A program made the position numbers and the translations under genes. 64,000 nt of DNA, taken from NCBI RefSeq assembly GCF_036250675.1, contig NZ_CP109592.1, forward strand, positions 1,798,001-1,862,000, given 5' to 3'. This stretch comes from Streptomyces sp. NBC_01689. GTDB lineage: Bacteria; Actinomycetota; Actinomycetes; Streptomycetales; Streptomycetaceae. Numbering within the stretch: the stretch's first letter is position 1; the number at the start of each line of letters is the position of its first letter. Under the pieces are notes generated by a model that had not been told where the DNA came from, made no database searches, and saw nothing but the letters and a program-made list of their open reading frames with translations. Positions 31,897-40,799 of the stretch are shown piece by piece.

Positions 31897-34335
31897 GTGA
31901 TCACCTCTCCCACCCTCCCCGACCCCGCCGTGACCCCCTGGTGGAACGACGGCCCCGCCGCCGCCGACCGGACCGGCGTCCGCGGCGGCTCCCCGTGGTC
32001 GCGTCTGCTGCCGGCCGTCGCCCTCCTGGCCCTGGTGAGCGCCATCGCCCTCGACGGGGCGTTCGTTCCCGCCATGGGCTGGGCGACCCTGCTCGCGGCC
32101 GTCTCTGCGGTGGCGGCCACGTTCGCGGGCCCCACGCTCACCGGAGGAGTCGTCCTCGTCTCGGGCGCGGCCAGGATCGGCCTCGACCTGAGTTGTTCCC
32201 GGCTCCTGTCCGCCACCGCCTCGCATTCCGTCACCATGCTGCTCGTCCCCGCGGTCGTCACCGCCTTCTGCGGCCTGCGCCGGCGTCACCGCACGGAGGT
32301 GAGCACCTTGCGCGCCGTCTCGGAGATCGCGCAGGGGGTCGTCCTGCGCCCTCTTCCCGACCGGCTCGGACCGCTGCGCGTCGCCGCGACCTATCAGGCG
32401 TCCGACGCGCACGCCACGGTCGGCAGCGATCTGTACGGGGCCGTCCGCGTCCCCGGTGCCACCCGGGTCCTCATCGGTGACGTCCGCGGCAAGGGCCTGC
32501 AGGGGATCCACGAGGTCGCGGCCGCGCTCGGCGCGTTCCGGGAGGCGGCCCGCTGCCACCCCAGCCTCCCCGAGGTCGCCGCTCATCTGGAGGCCAGCAT
32601 CCGCAGTCATCTGGACGAGGCCGTCGAGACCGATCACGAGGCCGGTGAACGCTTCGTCACCGCTCTGCTGCTGGAGATCCCCGACGACCACCGCGTGGTC
32701 CACACGGTCAGCTGCGGCCATCCCGCGCCCCTGCTGTCGGGCGGAGGCCGGACCGTCCACCTCAAGCCCCGCCGGTGCAGCCCGCCCCTGGGCCTGGGCA
32801 GCGTCTCCGCCCGCGACCACCACCAGGACACCTTCCCCTTCACCGCCGAGGACGTGCTGATGCTCTACACCGACGGCATCACCGAGGCCCGCGACGAGGC
32901 CGGCGCCTTCTACCCCCTGAAGGACCGCGTCGCCTCCTGGACGGGCACCGGCCCCGGCCCACTCCTCCGGTACGTCCAGGACGACCTCTCCCGGCACATC
33001 AGCGGCCCCCTCGGGGACGACGCCGCCATGATCGCCCTGCAGCGCACCACCGATCCCGCGCCGCCCCGGGTGCCCGGAGCCGGAACGGCCGGGCCGTCGG
33101 CCCAGGACCCTACGGATCACCACGGCAGCGCCGCTCCGCGCTCGCCGCGGACCGTGCCCGCACCCGCGCCTGCGCCTGCGCCTGCGCCTGCGGGACCGGA
33201 ACAGCGGCGCACGGGGAAGGAACACACCGTGCCCCCCGGCCCGTCCCGGGTCCGCTCCACGGCGGGCGACCGGAACGCCGGACCTCATCACGTCCTCATG
33301 CTGATGTTCGACGGCGTGCAGGCGCTCGACGTCACCGGACCTCTGGACGTGTACGCCGCGGCCAACGAGTCCGGCGGCGACTACCGCCTGACCACCGCGT
33401 CCCCGGACGGGCGGCCGGTGCGCACCACCTCCGGACTCCGGCTCGTGCCGGACGCGGCGCTCGGCGACGTCGGTCCGGGCGTCGACACCCTCGTGGTCCC
33501 CGGCGGCCCCCGGTGGTGGGAGGCGGTCGCCGACCCTCCGCTGATCGAGGGGATCGCGCGGCTCGCCGAAGAGTCCCCCACCGCGACGGTCGCGGCCGTC
33601 TGCGCCGGAACGTTCCCGCTGGCCGAGACCGGTCTCCTGGACGGGCGCCGGGCCGCCACCCACTGGAAGCTCGCCGCGGATCTCGCCGCCCGCCGTCCCC
33701 GCGTCCGGGTGGATGCCGAGGCGATCTTCGTCAGGGACGGCAGGTTCGTCACCTCGGCCGGGGTCACCGCGGGCATCGATCTGGCGCTGTCGCTCGTCGA
33801 ATCCGATCTGGGCCCGGAGGTCGCCCGCGCGGTGGCCAAGTACCTGGTGGTCTTCATGGCCCGCCCCGGCGGACAGTCCCAGTTCAGCGTGCGCCAGCAG
33901 TCCCCACGGCCCGAGAACTCGCCGTTGCGCGCCGTCCTGGACCGCGTGGCCGCCGACCCGCGGGGGGACCACAGCCTGCAGGCACTGGCCGACCGGGCCG
34001 CCCTGAGCTCACGGCACCTGACGCGGCTGTTCCGTACGGAGGTCGGCACCACGGCCGGCGAGTACGTGAAGCGCGTCCGCCTGGAGGCGGCACAAGCGCT
34101 TCTCGAAGGCGGGGACGAACCGCTCGGGACCGTCGCGCGACGCAGCGGATTCGGTACGGAGGAGACCATGCGGCGGGCCTTCCGCGGCCGGCTCGGGGTG
34201 AGCCCCGGCACCTACCGGGACCGCTTCCGCACCACGGCGGCGACGGTCCCGAGCCGCGATGGACGGGCGGCCTTCCCGGGTCCCGCGGCCCCGTCCGGCC
34301 GCCCGGTGCCCTCCAGGACCGCAGACCCTTCGTGA
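31897..34335 (+). CDS. Fusion of SpoIIE-type PP2C phosphatase and GlxA-type AraC regulator
   Basis: One uninterrupted 812-codon frame. Residues about 35-110: hydrophobic helices. About 130-388: a SpoIIE/RsbU-type phosphatase with GSDLYGAVRV, IGDVRGKGLQ, SCGHPAPLL, LMLYTDGITEARD and GDDAAMIALQ (metal Asp residues). A Pro/Ala linker with an (AP)n run follows. From about 455 a DJ-1/PfpI domain (MFDGVQALDVTGPLDVY, AAVCAGTFPLAETG) and from about 680 a double HTH (LADRAALSSRHLTRLFRTE, FGTEETMRRAFRGRLGVSPGTYR). GTG 33229 (codon 445) has GGAAGGA 9 bases upstream and could start a separate GlxA protein. These modules are normally separate genes. An ECF41-type promoter precedes it. Confidence 0.85.
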   Translation: MITSPTLPDPAVTPWWNDGPAAADRTGVRGGSPWSRLLPAVALLALVSAIALDGAFVPAMGWATLLAAVSAVAATFAGPTLTGGVVLVSGAARIGLDLSCSRLLSATASHSVTMLLVPAVVTAFCGLRRRHRTEVSTLRAVSEIAQGVVLRPLPDRLGPLRVAATYQASDAHATVGSDLYGAVRVPGATRVLIGDVRGKGLQGIHEVAAALGAFREAARCHPSLPEVAAHLEASIRSHLDEAVETDHEAGERFVTALLLEIPDDHRVVHTVSCGHPAPLLSGGGRTVHLKPRRCSPPLGLGSVSARDHHQDTFPFTAEDVLMLYTDGITEARDEAGAFYPLKDRVASWTGTGPGPLLRYVQDDLSRHISGPLGDDAAMIALQRTTDPAPPRVPGAGTAGPSAQDPTDHHGSAAPRSPRTVPAPAPAPAPAPAGPEQRRTGKEHTVPPGPSRVRSTAGDRNAGPHHVLMLMFDGVQALDVTGPLDVYAAANESGGDYRLTTASPDGRPVRTTSGLRLVPDAALGDVGPGVDTLVVPGGPRWWEAVADPPLIEGIARLAEESPTATVAAVCAGTFPLAETGLLDGRRAATHWKLAADLAARRPRVRVDAEAIFVRDGRFVTSAGVTAGIDLALSLVESDLGPEVARAVAKYLVVFMARPGGQSQFSVRQQSPRPENSPLRAVLDRVAADPRGDHSLQALADRAALSSRHLTRLFRTEVGTTAGEYVKRVRLEAAQALLEGGDEPLGTVARRSGFGTEETMRRAFRGRLGVSPGTYRDRFRTTAATVPSRDGRAAFPGPAAPSGRPVPSRTADPS
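33163..33192 (+). repeat. GCGCCT tandem repeat in the fusion linker
   Basis: About five copies of a GCGCCT-type hexamer encode the alternating Ala-Pro run joining the phosphatase to the GlxA part. A slippage-prone tract at the exact junction is a plausible place for a length change that fused two neighbouring genes. Confidence 0.5.
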
Positions 34336-34400
34336 CCCGCGTCCACGACCGCGGACCCCTCACGAGCCGCGTCCACGACCGCGGACCCCTCGTGACCCGC
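34321..34400 (+). repeat. 30-bp tandem repeat at the end of the fusion gene
   Basis: A 30-bp unit ending GCGTCCACGACC is present in two full copies (34321-34350, 34351-34380) and a partial third to 34400. The first copy carries the stop codon of the fusion gene. Confidence 0.6.
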
Positions 34401-35088
34401 GGGCCGTCCCGCACCCGTTCGGTACCGCGCAACGGCCGGCTCCGTCGGCGGTGACCGCGGGCCTCCGCCCTTGCGCGGCGGGCGAGTGCGACGACCGCAC
34501 ACCGTCCGGTCCGCGCACACCCCGCTCCGCCGGGCCGGTCACCCGCCCCTCCCCCGCGCGTCGAACGTGGGACGTGCGGGACCATCCGCCCGGCGGTGGG
34601 CGGGACCGTCCGCGTGGCGGTGCGAGACCCGTCCGCGTGGCGGTGACCGCGGGCGGCCCGGCTCCGGCGGAGTGGGACCGGCCACCCCGACTCCCCGAAG
34701 CGCGCCGGTGCGGCGGGCGACGGTACCTACCGTCGCCCGCCGCACCGGCCGTACTCGCCCTCTCGGCGCACCCCCCGCACAGGCGGCAGCCACCGCGCCG
34801 GCCGTATCCGCCGTATCCACCCCGTCGGCCAAGTAGGCCGCGGTGGCCGTCCTCAAGGGACAGCCGCTCGGTCCCGCTCCGCCGCGGTCACCCGGTCCCT
34901 CTCAGGTTCATCATGCCGGGCGGCACCCAGGACGCGCCCGGAGCGGGAAGGACATCGATACCACGGATCGGGCCATCGGGACGTCGCACGGTCGCGGGCC
35001 GCCGAACTCGGGCCCCCGGGCGGGCTGCCGGAGTCCGCCGCGGGCGGCGCCTCCTCGCGGGGGACTCCCGGCGAGGAAGCCGTCGCTG
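34336..35088. other. Intergenic stretch without a supportable gene
   Basis: Between the convergent fusion gene and the 132-aa gene. It contains the 30-bp repeats, imperfect repeats of CCGTCCGCGTGGCGG near 34600-34640, and a large perfect palindrome at 34704-34749. Open frames on both strands are Arg/Pro/Gly-rich with no family features, and I regard them as chance. Confidence 0.5.
34704..34749. terminator. 22-bp-arm perfect inverted repeat between convergent genes
   Basis: The arm 34704-34725 (GCCGGTGCGG...CGACGGTA) is the exact reverse complement of 34728-34749, separated by CC. A 22-bp stem without mismatch between convergent transcription units is best read as a bidirectional terminator. 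Confidence 0.7.
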
Positions 35089-35487
35089 TCAGGACCGCGG
35101 TGCGAGGGTGACGTTCCCCAGCACGTCCCGCAGTATCCGCTGGACTTCCACGCTCTCGACCCGGTCGACGCCGTCGGCCTCCCCCCAAGCGGCCCGCTCC
35201 GGGGCGCTGTCGGCACGCCGGAGTGCCGCCAGGGACGCCTGACAGGAGCTGTGGGCGTGATCCACGACGTAGTACCGCCACACGGGCGGCCGGTCCGTGT
35301 CGCGCGTCTCCAGACCCACCAGCCACATCTCCTGGGGAGGGGGCGGCGGCCACTCCTCGGTGGCCAGGCCGTCGGAGGGGAACTCCGCGTGCGCGAGGGA
35401 GTCGTCGACGCCCCACGGATTCCGCGATGCGGAAAAATCGGTCACGTACACACCCCGACAGATGCATGTGTCGGCCTCGAGCAACAT
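35089..35487 (-). CDS. Hypothetical protein, ECF41-type promoter
   Basis: A 132-aa soluble protein I do not recognise. Visible features: a Cys-containing start (LLEADTCICRGVYVTDFS), EEWPPPPPQEMWLVGLETRDTD, VWRYYVVDHAHSSCQASLAALRRAD and an acidic/hydrophobic C-terminal helix. Codon choice is strongly Streptomyces-like, supporting a real gene. ATG 35487 has GGGAGG about 9 bases upstream. An ECF41-type promoter lies 110 bases upstream. The conserved-looking VDHAH and SSC could be metal or redox positions, but that is a guess. Confidence 0.6.
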   Translation of the reverse strand: MLLEADTCICRGVYVTDFSASRNPWGVDDSLAHAEFPSDGLATEEWPPPPPQEMWLVGLETRDTDRPPVWRYYVVDHAHSSCQASLAALRRADSAPERAAWGEADGVDRVESVEVQRILRDVLGNVTLAPRS

Positions 35488-35596
35488 GACGTCTCGCCTC
35501 CCGTCCTGGGGCTCTCGCGGCACCTCGGGTGCCACGGCGTTCGGTCCAGGCTGCGGTCTCGCACCGGCCTGACTGATTTTCTCCGTCTACCTGAAT

Positions 35597-35623
35597 GACT
35601 GGACGGCACGCCGGTTTGTGACA
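35597..35623 (-). promoter_or_regulatory. ECF41-type promoter 3 (132-aa gene)
   Basis: Minus strand: TGTCACA (35623-35617), 16 bases, AGTC (35600-35597) continuing ATTC. It is divergent to promoter 4. The gap 35488-35958 holds no gene. Confidence 0.6.
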
Positions 35624-35823
35624 GCCGTCACATCGACGACCGGGCGCGGCGAGGGCGGCCGGACGGACGAGGGGGCCATGGACCGGTACGCACGGCGCAC
35701 GTGTGCCCCGGAACCCCCGGCGACTCCGGGCCGTCCAGGACACCGTGCCGGCACTCCCGCCGCCCGGAGGGAACCGGCGGCCTCCCCGGCACGTCCTGAA
35801 CCTCCGGATCGAGCAGCCACCGA

Positions 35824-35850
35824 CGTCACAACTGATCCACTCAACCGGTC
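35824..35850 (+). promoter_or_regulatory. ECF41-type promoter 4 (amidase gene)
   Basis: CGTCACA (35824-35830, first base differs from consensus), 16 bases, GGTC (35847-35850) continuing ATACA, 108 bases upstream of the amidase TTG start. The -10 and its flank match promoter 2. Confidence 0.6.
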
Positions 35851-35958
35851 ATACACTCGTTGGCACTTCGGGTCGCCGACACCGGTCACCCTGCTCGGCC
35901 GCCTGGTCATGGGCCAGTTGACGGCCATTCACGCGACATTTCCGTAAGGATCAGCATC

Positions 35959-37893
35959 TTGCACAAGAGGAAGAAACGGCTGCGGCTCTCGGCCGCGCTC
36001 GCGGTCAGCGCCCTGACCGCGGGAGGCCTGGCCACCCTGCCCTTCACCGCGCTGGCCGACACCGCCCGGAACGGGCCGGACGCCTCCCGGCAGCAGGACT
36101 TCAGTGCAGCCGCCGCGCGGTACCACATCCCCCTCGACATCCTGCTCGGCCTCGCCTACCAGGAGTCGGGCTGGCAGTCGCACGGTGAACTGCCCAGCAC
36201 CGACGGTGGCTTCGGCCCCATGCATCTCACCGACGTCACCCCCGCCATGATGGCCGGCAACGACGCCGGCGCCGCCGGACGCAGCGACCTCGCCACCCTC
36301 GCCGCGAACCCGGCCCTGCACACCCTGCAGGCGGCCGCCGAACTCACCGGCCTGTCCCCCGAGACGCTGCGCAGCGACCCGGCCGCGAACATCCGCGGTG
36401 GAGCCGCTCTGCTCGCCTCGTACCAGAAGGAGTTGACCGGCGGCACGCCGGCCGACGCCGCCCAGTGGTACGGAGCCGTCGCCCGCTACAGCCAGTCCAC
36501 CCAGAAGCAGGCCGCCGTCCGGTTCGCCGACCGTGTCTTCGCCACGATCCGTGCCGGTGCGACCGGCGGGACGGACGACGGCGGGCGGGTCCGGCTGGCC
36601 GCCGCTCCCTCGGTGCGGCCCGCGACCGCCCAGGTCGACCGGCTGCATCTGAAGGCCGCGGCCGCCACCGCCGCCGACATCGAGTGCCCCGCCTCCGTGG
36701 ACTGTTCGTTCGTGCCGGGTTCCGCGGCCGGCGGCCAGGTCTCCAACCGGCCCGCCAACGGCATCCGCATCGACACCATCGTCATCCACGACCTGGAGTC
36801 CACCTACCAGGCCGGCATCAACACCCTCGCCGACCCGAAGAACGCCGCCTCCACGCACTACGTGATGCGCTCCTCCGACGGCGCGGTGACCCAGATGGTC
36901 CCCACCAAGGACATCGCGTTCCAGGCCGGGAACTACTCCTCCAACCTGCACTCCATCGGTATCGAGCACGAGGGATACGCCGCACAGGGCGCGACCTGGT
37001 ACACCGAGGCCCAGTACGAGGCCACCGCCGACCTGGTCAAATACCTCGCCGGCCGGTTCGGGATACCCCTGGACCGCCAGCACATCATCGGTCACGACAA
37101 CGTTGCCGGACCGAATTCCTCCCTGGTCTCGGGCATGCACTGGGACCCGGGCAACGGCTGGGACTGGGACCACTTCATGCGCCTGCTCGGCCGCCCCCTC
37201 GGCGGTCCGCACGCCACCCCGTCCATCGGCTCCGTCGTCACCATCGACCCGCCCTTCGCCGACAACGTGCAGACCGTCAACGTCTGCCCCGCCGACGACC
37301 CCACCGGCGCCACCCCCGCCTGCACCGACAAGGAGCAGGCGTCCAACTTCGTCTACCTGCGGACCGCGCCCGACGCCACCGCGCCGCTCTTCGCCGACCA
37401 GGCCATCCACCCGACCGGCACGGGCACCGACCGGATCAACGACTGGGGCAGCACCGCACAGTCCGGACAGCAGTTCGTCGTCGCCGACGTCCAGGACGAC
37501 TGGACCGCGATCTGGTACAGCGGCGCCAAGGTCTGGTTCCACAACCCCGACGGCGAGAACACCCGCACCGCCTACGGCGTCAAGATCATCAAGCCGTCCG
37601 GCACCAGCCCCGTGGCCGTCTACGGTTCCAGCTACCCGGACAAGTCCGAGTACCCCACCGGCCTCGGCGCCTCCACCCAGGCACCCCTGAGCATGTACAC
37701 CGTCCCCGCGGGCCAGGCCTACGTGGCCACCCAGGCCCCCGCGGCCACCGACGACTACTTCACCTCCGGAGCGGTCGTCATCGGCGCCAAGAAGATGTAC
37801 ACCGTCCAGTACAACCACCGCGTGGCGCTCCTCTACGCCGACGACGTCACCGCGACCACCGCGACCCACCACTGGGAAGACGGCGGCAACTGA
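35959..37893 (+). CDS. Secreted N-acetylmuramoyl-L-alanine amidase (multi-domain)
   Basis: A 644-aa exported protein starting at TTG 35959 (AAGGA 9 bases upstream), with signal peptide HKRKKRLRLSAALAVSALTAGG...ALA. Residues about 45-200 are helical with YQESGWQSHG and GFGPMHLTDV, resembling a lytic-transglycosylase/lysozyme-like fold. About 269-400 is an amidase_2/PGRP domain (DTIVIHDLEST, STHYVMRSSDG, SIGIEHEGYA, HIIGHDNVAGP supply the Zn and catalytic His positions). The C-terminal part (NFVYLRTAPDA, VWFHNPDG) is SH3-like. It should cleave peptidoglycan stem peptides. It has an ECF41-type promoter upstream and a textbook terminator downstream. Confidence 0.88.
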   Translation: MHKRKKRLRLSAALAVSALTAGGLATLPFTALADTARNGPDASRQQDFSAAAARYHIPLDILLGLAYQESGWQSHGELPSTDGGFGPMHLTDVTPAMMAGNDAGAAGRSDLATLAANPALHTLQAAAELTGLSPETLRSDPAANIRGGAALLASYQKELTGGTPADAAQWYGAVARYSQSTQKQAAVRFADRVFATIRAGATGGTDDGGRVRLAAAPSVRPATAQVDRLHLKAAAATAADIECPASVDCSFVPGSAAGGQVSNRPANGIRIDTIVIHDLESTYQAGINTLADPKNAASTHYVMRSSDGAVTQMVPTKDIAFQAGNYSSNLHSIGIEHEGYAAQGATWYTEAQYEATADLVKYLAGRFGIPLDRQHIIGHDNVAGPNSSLVSGMHWDPGNGWDWDHFMRLLGRPLGGPHATPSIGSVVTIDPPFADNVQTVNVCPADDPTGATPACTDKEQASNFVYLRTAPDATAPLFADQAIHPTGTGTDRINDWGSTAQSGQQFVVADVQDDWTAIWYSGAKVWFHNPDGENTRTAYGVKIIKPSGTSPVAVYGSSYPDKSEYPTGLGASTQAPLSMYTVPAGQAYVATQAPAATDDYFTSGAVVIGAKKMYTVQYNHRVALLYADDVTATTATHHWEDGGN

Positions 37894-37909
37894 CAACCCG
37901 GTCGGCACA

Positions 37910-37955
37910 GTGAGGGGTCTGGCCCGGTGGCACACCACCGGGCCAGACCCCTCAC
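37910..37955 (+). terminator. Terminator of the amidase gene
   Basis: Perfect 21-bp stem (37910-37930 with 37935-37955; arm begins GTGAGGGGTC) with the tetraloop CACA, 17 bases after the stop codon. Confidence 0.85.
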
Positions 37956-38064
37956 CCCACAGCCGCCGCCCCGCCAGGGCCGGACCCTTCGCGTGTCCGT
38001 CCCGTCGGCGGACACCAGGCGGCACCGCTCGCCCAACTCATCGTCTCCGAGGAGAAGTTGAAAG

Positions 38065-38147
38065 GACCGCCGTCGCCCCGGACGCGTACTGGTGACCCGT
38101 GCGACGGAAGTCGGGTCCCTCCCGGGTCACCAGTACGCCGGCGGTCC
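38065..38147 (-). terminator. Nested hairpin after the ferritin-like gene
   Basis: CGTACTGGTGACCCG (38085-38099) pairs exactly with CGGGTCACCAGTACG (38123-38137); outside it GGACCGCC near 38065 pairs with GGCGGTCC near 38140. It lies just beyond the stop of the minus-strand ferritin-like gene and faces the amidase terminator. Confidence 0.65.
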
Positions 38148-38160
38148 GTGACGGCGTCGC

Positions 38161-39231
38161 TCAGCCGCGCAGTTCGGGTGCGATGTACTCGAAGGTCGGA
38201 CCGGCGGACGTGTCGTCCCCGTCAGGTGTCTGCATCAGGCTCTGCGCCTGCGCCTTGAGGGCGTACATCGTGCCTGTCGCGGCCCCCAGCGTCTTCGGGC
38301 TGCCGTTGAAGGCCTCCTCCAACTGGTTCAGCAGGACGCAGTACGTCTTGTTGAACTGTTCCTGGGCGGTCCGGATCGGACTGCCCACGGGGTGGTCCGC
38401 CATCCGCGGATCGGGGCGCATCGGGTACACGCCTTCGAGGTCGACCGCGACCGCTTCGCCCGTGGGCCCGGATCGCGGCGTGTCACCCCGCCGGTAGCGC
38501 CGCCCCGCCTTGAGTTCCTGGAACCGGAAGTAATGGGCGACCTCGTCGCGCTCGGAGTGGAAGATGTCCGCGTCGCCGTCCCAGACCTCACCGCGGGACG
38601 CGCCCTCGCCCTGTTCCACGATCTCCTTCAGTGCCGCCAGCGCCGAGTCGAGGCCGGTGACCGCGGTCATCTTCGCGCCCGTGTGCGCGAAGGGGCCCGC
38701 GGCGGCCTGACGGGCCGGATCGCCGCAGAAGACCGCGGCCTCGCCGAGTTCGGCACACAGGTGGCGCAGTCCTCGCTCGATGGCGTCGTAGAACTGTCCG
38801 ATCGTCTCGTAGTCGTCGCCCTCCGCGGGCGCACCGGGTCGCGCGGGCCGCTCCAGACGGAGGAACATCTCCAGCGCCTGCGGCCCGAAGGGCACCAGCG
38901 ACATCTCCAGCGAGCGATCTCCGTGCGGCAGACGCCTGGGATGCTGAGGCAGCATCTCCGGCATGTCGAGGCGGGGCCTGCCGCCCACCGCGTTGAGGAG
39001 GTTCGCCGCCAGTGCCAGGTGGATCATCTCCTCGACGAAGACGCCGCTCACGACCTGGGCGGCGTCCGGGTTCCTCGTCGGGTCCAGCGAGTAGAGGGCG
39101 CAGAGATAGGGCGGCAGAGTGGCGTGTTCCAGTTCGATCGCCCATTGCAGATGTTCTCGGAGGCTCTCCAGGGTCGTGATTGCTGCCGGTGAACGTGTCT
39201 CGGTGACGTCGGACTGTTCTTGACGGGGCAC
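38161..39231 (-). CDS. Ferritin-like domain protein (VioB/RebD-type N-terminal fold)
   Basis: A 356-aa protein of the ferritin-like PF12902 family. The first diiron-type helix pair is visible: LQWAIELEHATLPPYLCALYSLDP and VFVEEMIHLALAANLLNAVGGRPRL, with a further HSERDEVAHYFRFQEL segment supplying Glu/His ligands. The C-terminal VYPMRPDPRMADHPVGS and AQEQFNKTYCVLLNQLEEAF are also family-typical. Relatives include catalytic domains of iminophenylpyruvate dimer synthases, but many are uncharacterised. GTG 39231 is chosen from a GAGAAGA site. An ECF41-like promoter (15-bp spacer) lies 235 bases upstream. Confidence 0.82.
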   Translation of the reverse strand: MPRQEQSDVTETRSPAAITTLESLREHLQWAIELEHATLPPYLCALYSLDPTRNPDAAQVVSGVFVEEMIHLALAANLLNAVGGRPRLDMPEMLPQHPRRLPHGDRSLEMSLVPFGPQALEMFLRLERPARPGAPAEGDDYETIGQFYDAIERGLRHLCAELGEAAVFCGDPARQAAAGPFAHTGAKMTAVTGLDSALAALKEIVEQGEGASRGEVWDGDADIFHSERDEVAHYFRFQELKAGRRYRRGDTPRSGPTGEAVAVDLEGVYPMRPDPRMADHPVGSPIRTAQEQFNKTYCVLLNQLEEAFNGSPKTLGAATGTMYALKAQAQSLMQTPDGDDTSAGPTFEYIAPELRG

Positions 39232-39465
39232 AGGTCTTCTCGCTTCGACTGCTGAGGACGGGTGAGTACGCGGGTGGCGACGGCGGTTCGGGCCGTACGC
39301 CGGGGCGGCCGAGCAGTGTCCGGCGGACGCGGACCTCGCCGGCCGGACGGGTTCCGTACGGTCGGCGGGAGCCGCGTCCAGGACGGTCGACGCCTCCGAC
39401 CGGTGCGGCCTTCAGGCCGTTCCCGGTCCGCCGGGACACCCGCCACCGTTCGCCCCTCAACCAAG

Positions 39466-39491
39466 ACAGGACCGCCGCCGGAACTGTGACA
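39466..39491 (-). promoter_or_regulatory. ECF41-like promoter 5 (ferritin-like gene)
   Basis: Minus strand: TGTCACA (39491-39485), 15 bases, TGTC (39469-39466). It is one base shorter than the other sites and lacks the AT after GTC, so it is the weakest of the set. The rest of 39232-39704 has no gene. Confidence 0.45.
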
Positions 39492-39644
39492 GCGGCTCCA
39501 CGATCGGTGCCGGTGCGCACCCCGCCGTCGGATGCCGCCCCGCGTTGCGCCCGGCCCGCGCGCCCGGCCCACCCCCGGGGCCGCCGCATCCCGGGAACCG
39601 GCGCGACGGGCTCCCGGGCCCGCACGGACCCCACCCCGCTTACT

Positions 39645-39661
39645 CGGACAATTTTTGTCCG
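39645..39661. promoter_or_regulatory. AT-rich palindrome upstream of the ECF41 gene
   Basis: CGGACAA-TTT-TTGTCCG is a perfect 7-bp inverted repeat in an unusually A/T-rich stretch for this genome (through TGGCAATATTTGC at about 39674), 44 bases upstream of the sigma factor ATG. It probably marks the sigma gene promoter and a regulator binding site. No TGTCACA site points at the sigma gene itself. Confidence 0.5.
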
Positions 39662-39704
39662 TGGCAATATTTGCGCCGTGGCGGTAGCGAACTTGGAGGC
39701 TCCT

Positions 39705-40601
39705 ATGCACGCCGGCAATGACATCGACACCCTCGACCGGGCGACGAGGGATTTCGTCGCGGCCCGTCCCCAGCTCTTCGGCATCGCCTACCGCGTGCTC
39801 GGCAGCTCGACGGAGGCCGAGGACGTCGTGCAGGAGACCTGGCTGCGCTGGCAGAGCACCGACCGCACCGGCATCCGCGAGCCCGCGGCGTTCCTCGCGA
39901 CGGTCACCGCCCGGCTGGCGATCAATCTCGCCCAGTCCGCCCGGGTGCGGCGCGAGAGGTACATCGGGCCCTGGCTGCCCGAGCCCGTCGACACCGGTGT
40001 GGACCCGCAGCTGGGCGCGGAACGGGCCGAGGCCCTGGACCTCGCCGTCCTCTTCCTGCTGGAGAAGCTCAACCCGGTGGAGCGGGCCGCGTACGTCCTG
40101 CGGGAGGCCTTCGACTACCCGTACGCGAGGATCGCGGACATCCTGGAGACCAGTCACGTCAACGCACGTCAGCTGGTCAGCCGGGCCCGCAAGCATCTCG
40201 CGGCGGAGCGCAGGGAACCGGTCAGCCCCGCGGTTCACCGCCGGCTGCTGGAGGTCTTCCTCGCGGCGGCGCGGACCGGCCGCCTGTCGGCGCTGGAGGA
40301 CGTGCTCAGCGCCGACGTGGTCAGTTACGCCGACGGCGGAGGCATCCGCGGCGCGTCCAGGATCCCGGTCGTCGGGCGGCTCCGTGTGTCCAAGTACCTC
40401 GCCGCCTTCGCCCCGCGCTTCTGGCCCCCGGCCGAGGTGCGCTGGGTCGAGGCCAACGGCCGCCCCGCCGTCCTCGTCTCGGTCGACGGCACCCCCGTGG
40501 CCCTGCTCTCCGTGGACGTGTCGGAACGCGGCATCGAACGCGTCATGTGGGTCATGAACCCCGCCAAGCTGGGCCCCTACGCCGCCTCGCTCGACCGGTG
40601 A
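39705..40601 (+). CDS. ECF41-family RNA polymerase sigma factor
   Basis: A 298-aa sigma factor. Region 2 spans about residues 20-90 (LFGIAYRVLGSSTEAEDVVQETWLRW) and region 4 about 108-165 (LLEKLNPVERAAYVLREAFDYPYARIADILETSHVNARQLVSRARKHL). A SnoaL-like C-terminal domain follows. The ECF41 hallmarks are present: WLPEP (90-94) between regions 2 and 4, DGGG (210-213), and NPAKL (285-289; family NPDKL). In this group the fused C-terminal domain controls activity instead of a separate anti-sigma factor. ATG 39705 has TTGGAGG 5 bases upstream. Eight sites like its known promoter lie within 8 kb upstream and 4 kb downstream. Confidence 0.92.
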   Translation: MHAGNDIDTLDRATRDFVAARPQLFGIAYRVLGSSTEAEDVVQETWLRWQSTDRTGIREPAAFLATVTARLAINLAQSARVRRERYIGPWLPEPVDTGVDPQLGAERAEALDLAVLFLLEKLNPVERAAYVLREAFDYPYARIADILETSHVNARQLVSRARKHLAAERREPVSPAVHRRLLEVFLAAARTGRLSALEDVLSADVVSYADGGGIRGASRIPVVGRLRVSKYLAAFAPRFWPPAEVRWVEANGRPAVLVSVDGTPVALLSVDVSERGIERVMWVMNPAKLGPYAASLDR

Positions 40602-40799
40602 TCCGACGCTCGCGAGCGAGCAACGGATCCCCGCCGAGCACGGGAGGCACCGCCCCACGCCGCGTTCGCATCTGCACGGGCCCGGCCGGGGAAACCACCG
40701 ACCGCGGCCCTCGCGGCGCGGGACCGGTCCACGGTGGGACCGGACACGGCACCCCCGGCCCAGGAGTCGGCCCCCGGCCCGAGAAGCGGCAGCGACCGT

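Noticed and set aside
34471..34836. 121-aa frame in the gap after the fusion gene
   Set aside because: Arg/Pro/Gly-rich, no domain, and it runs through the large inverted repeat.
35626..35632. CGTCACA on the + strand next to promoter 3
   Set aside because: The 16-bp spacing gives GCGA instead of nGTC; it is probably just the mirror half of a GTGAC/GTCAC dyad.
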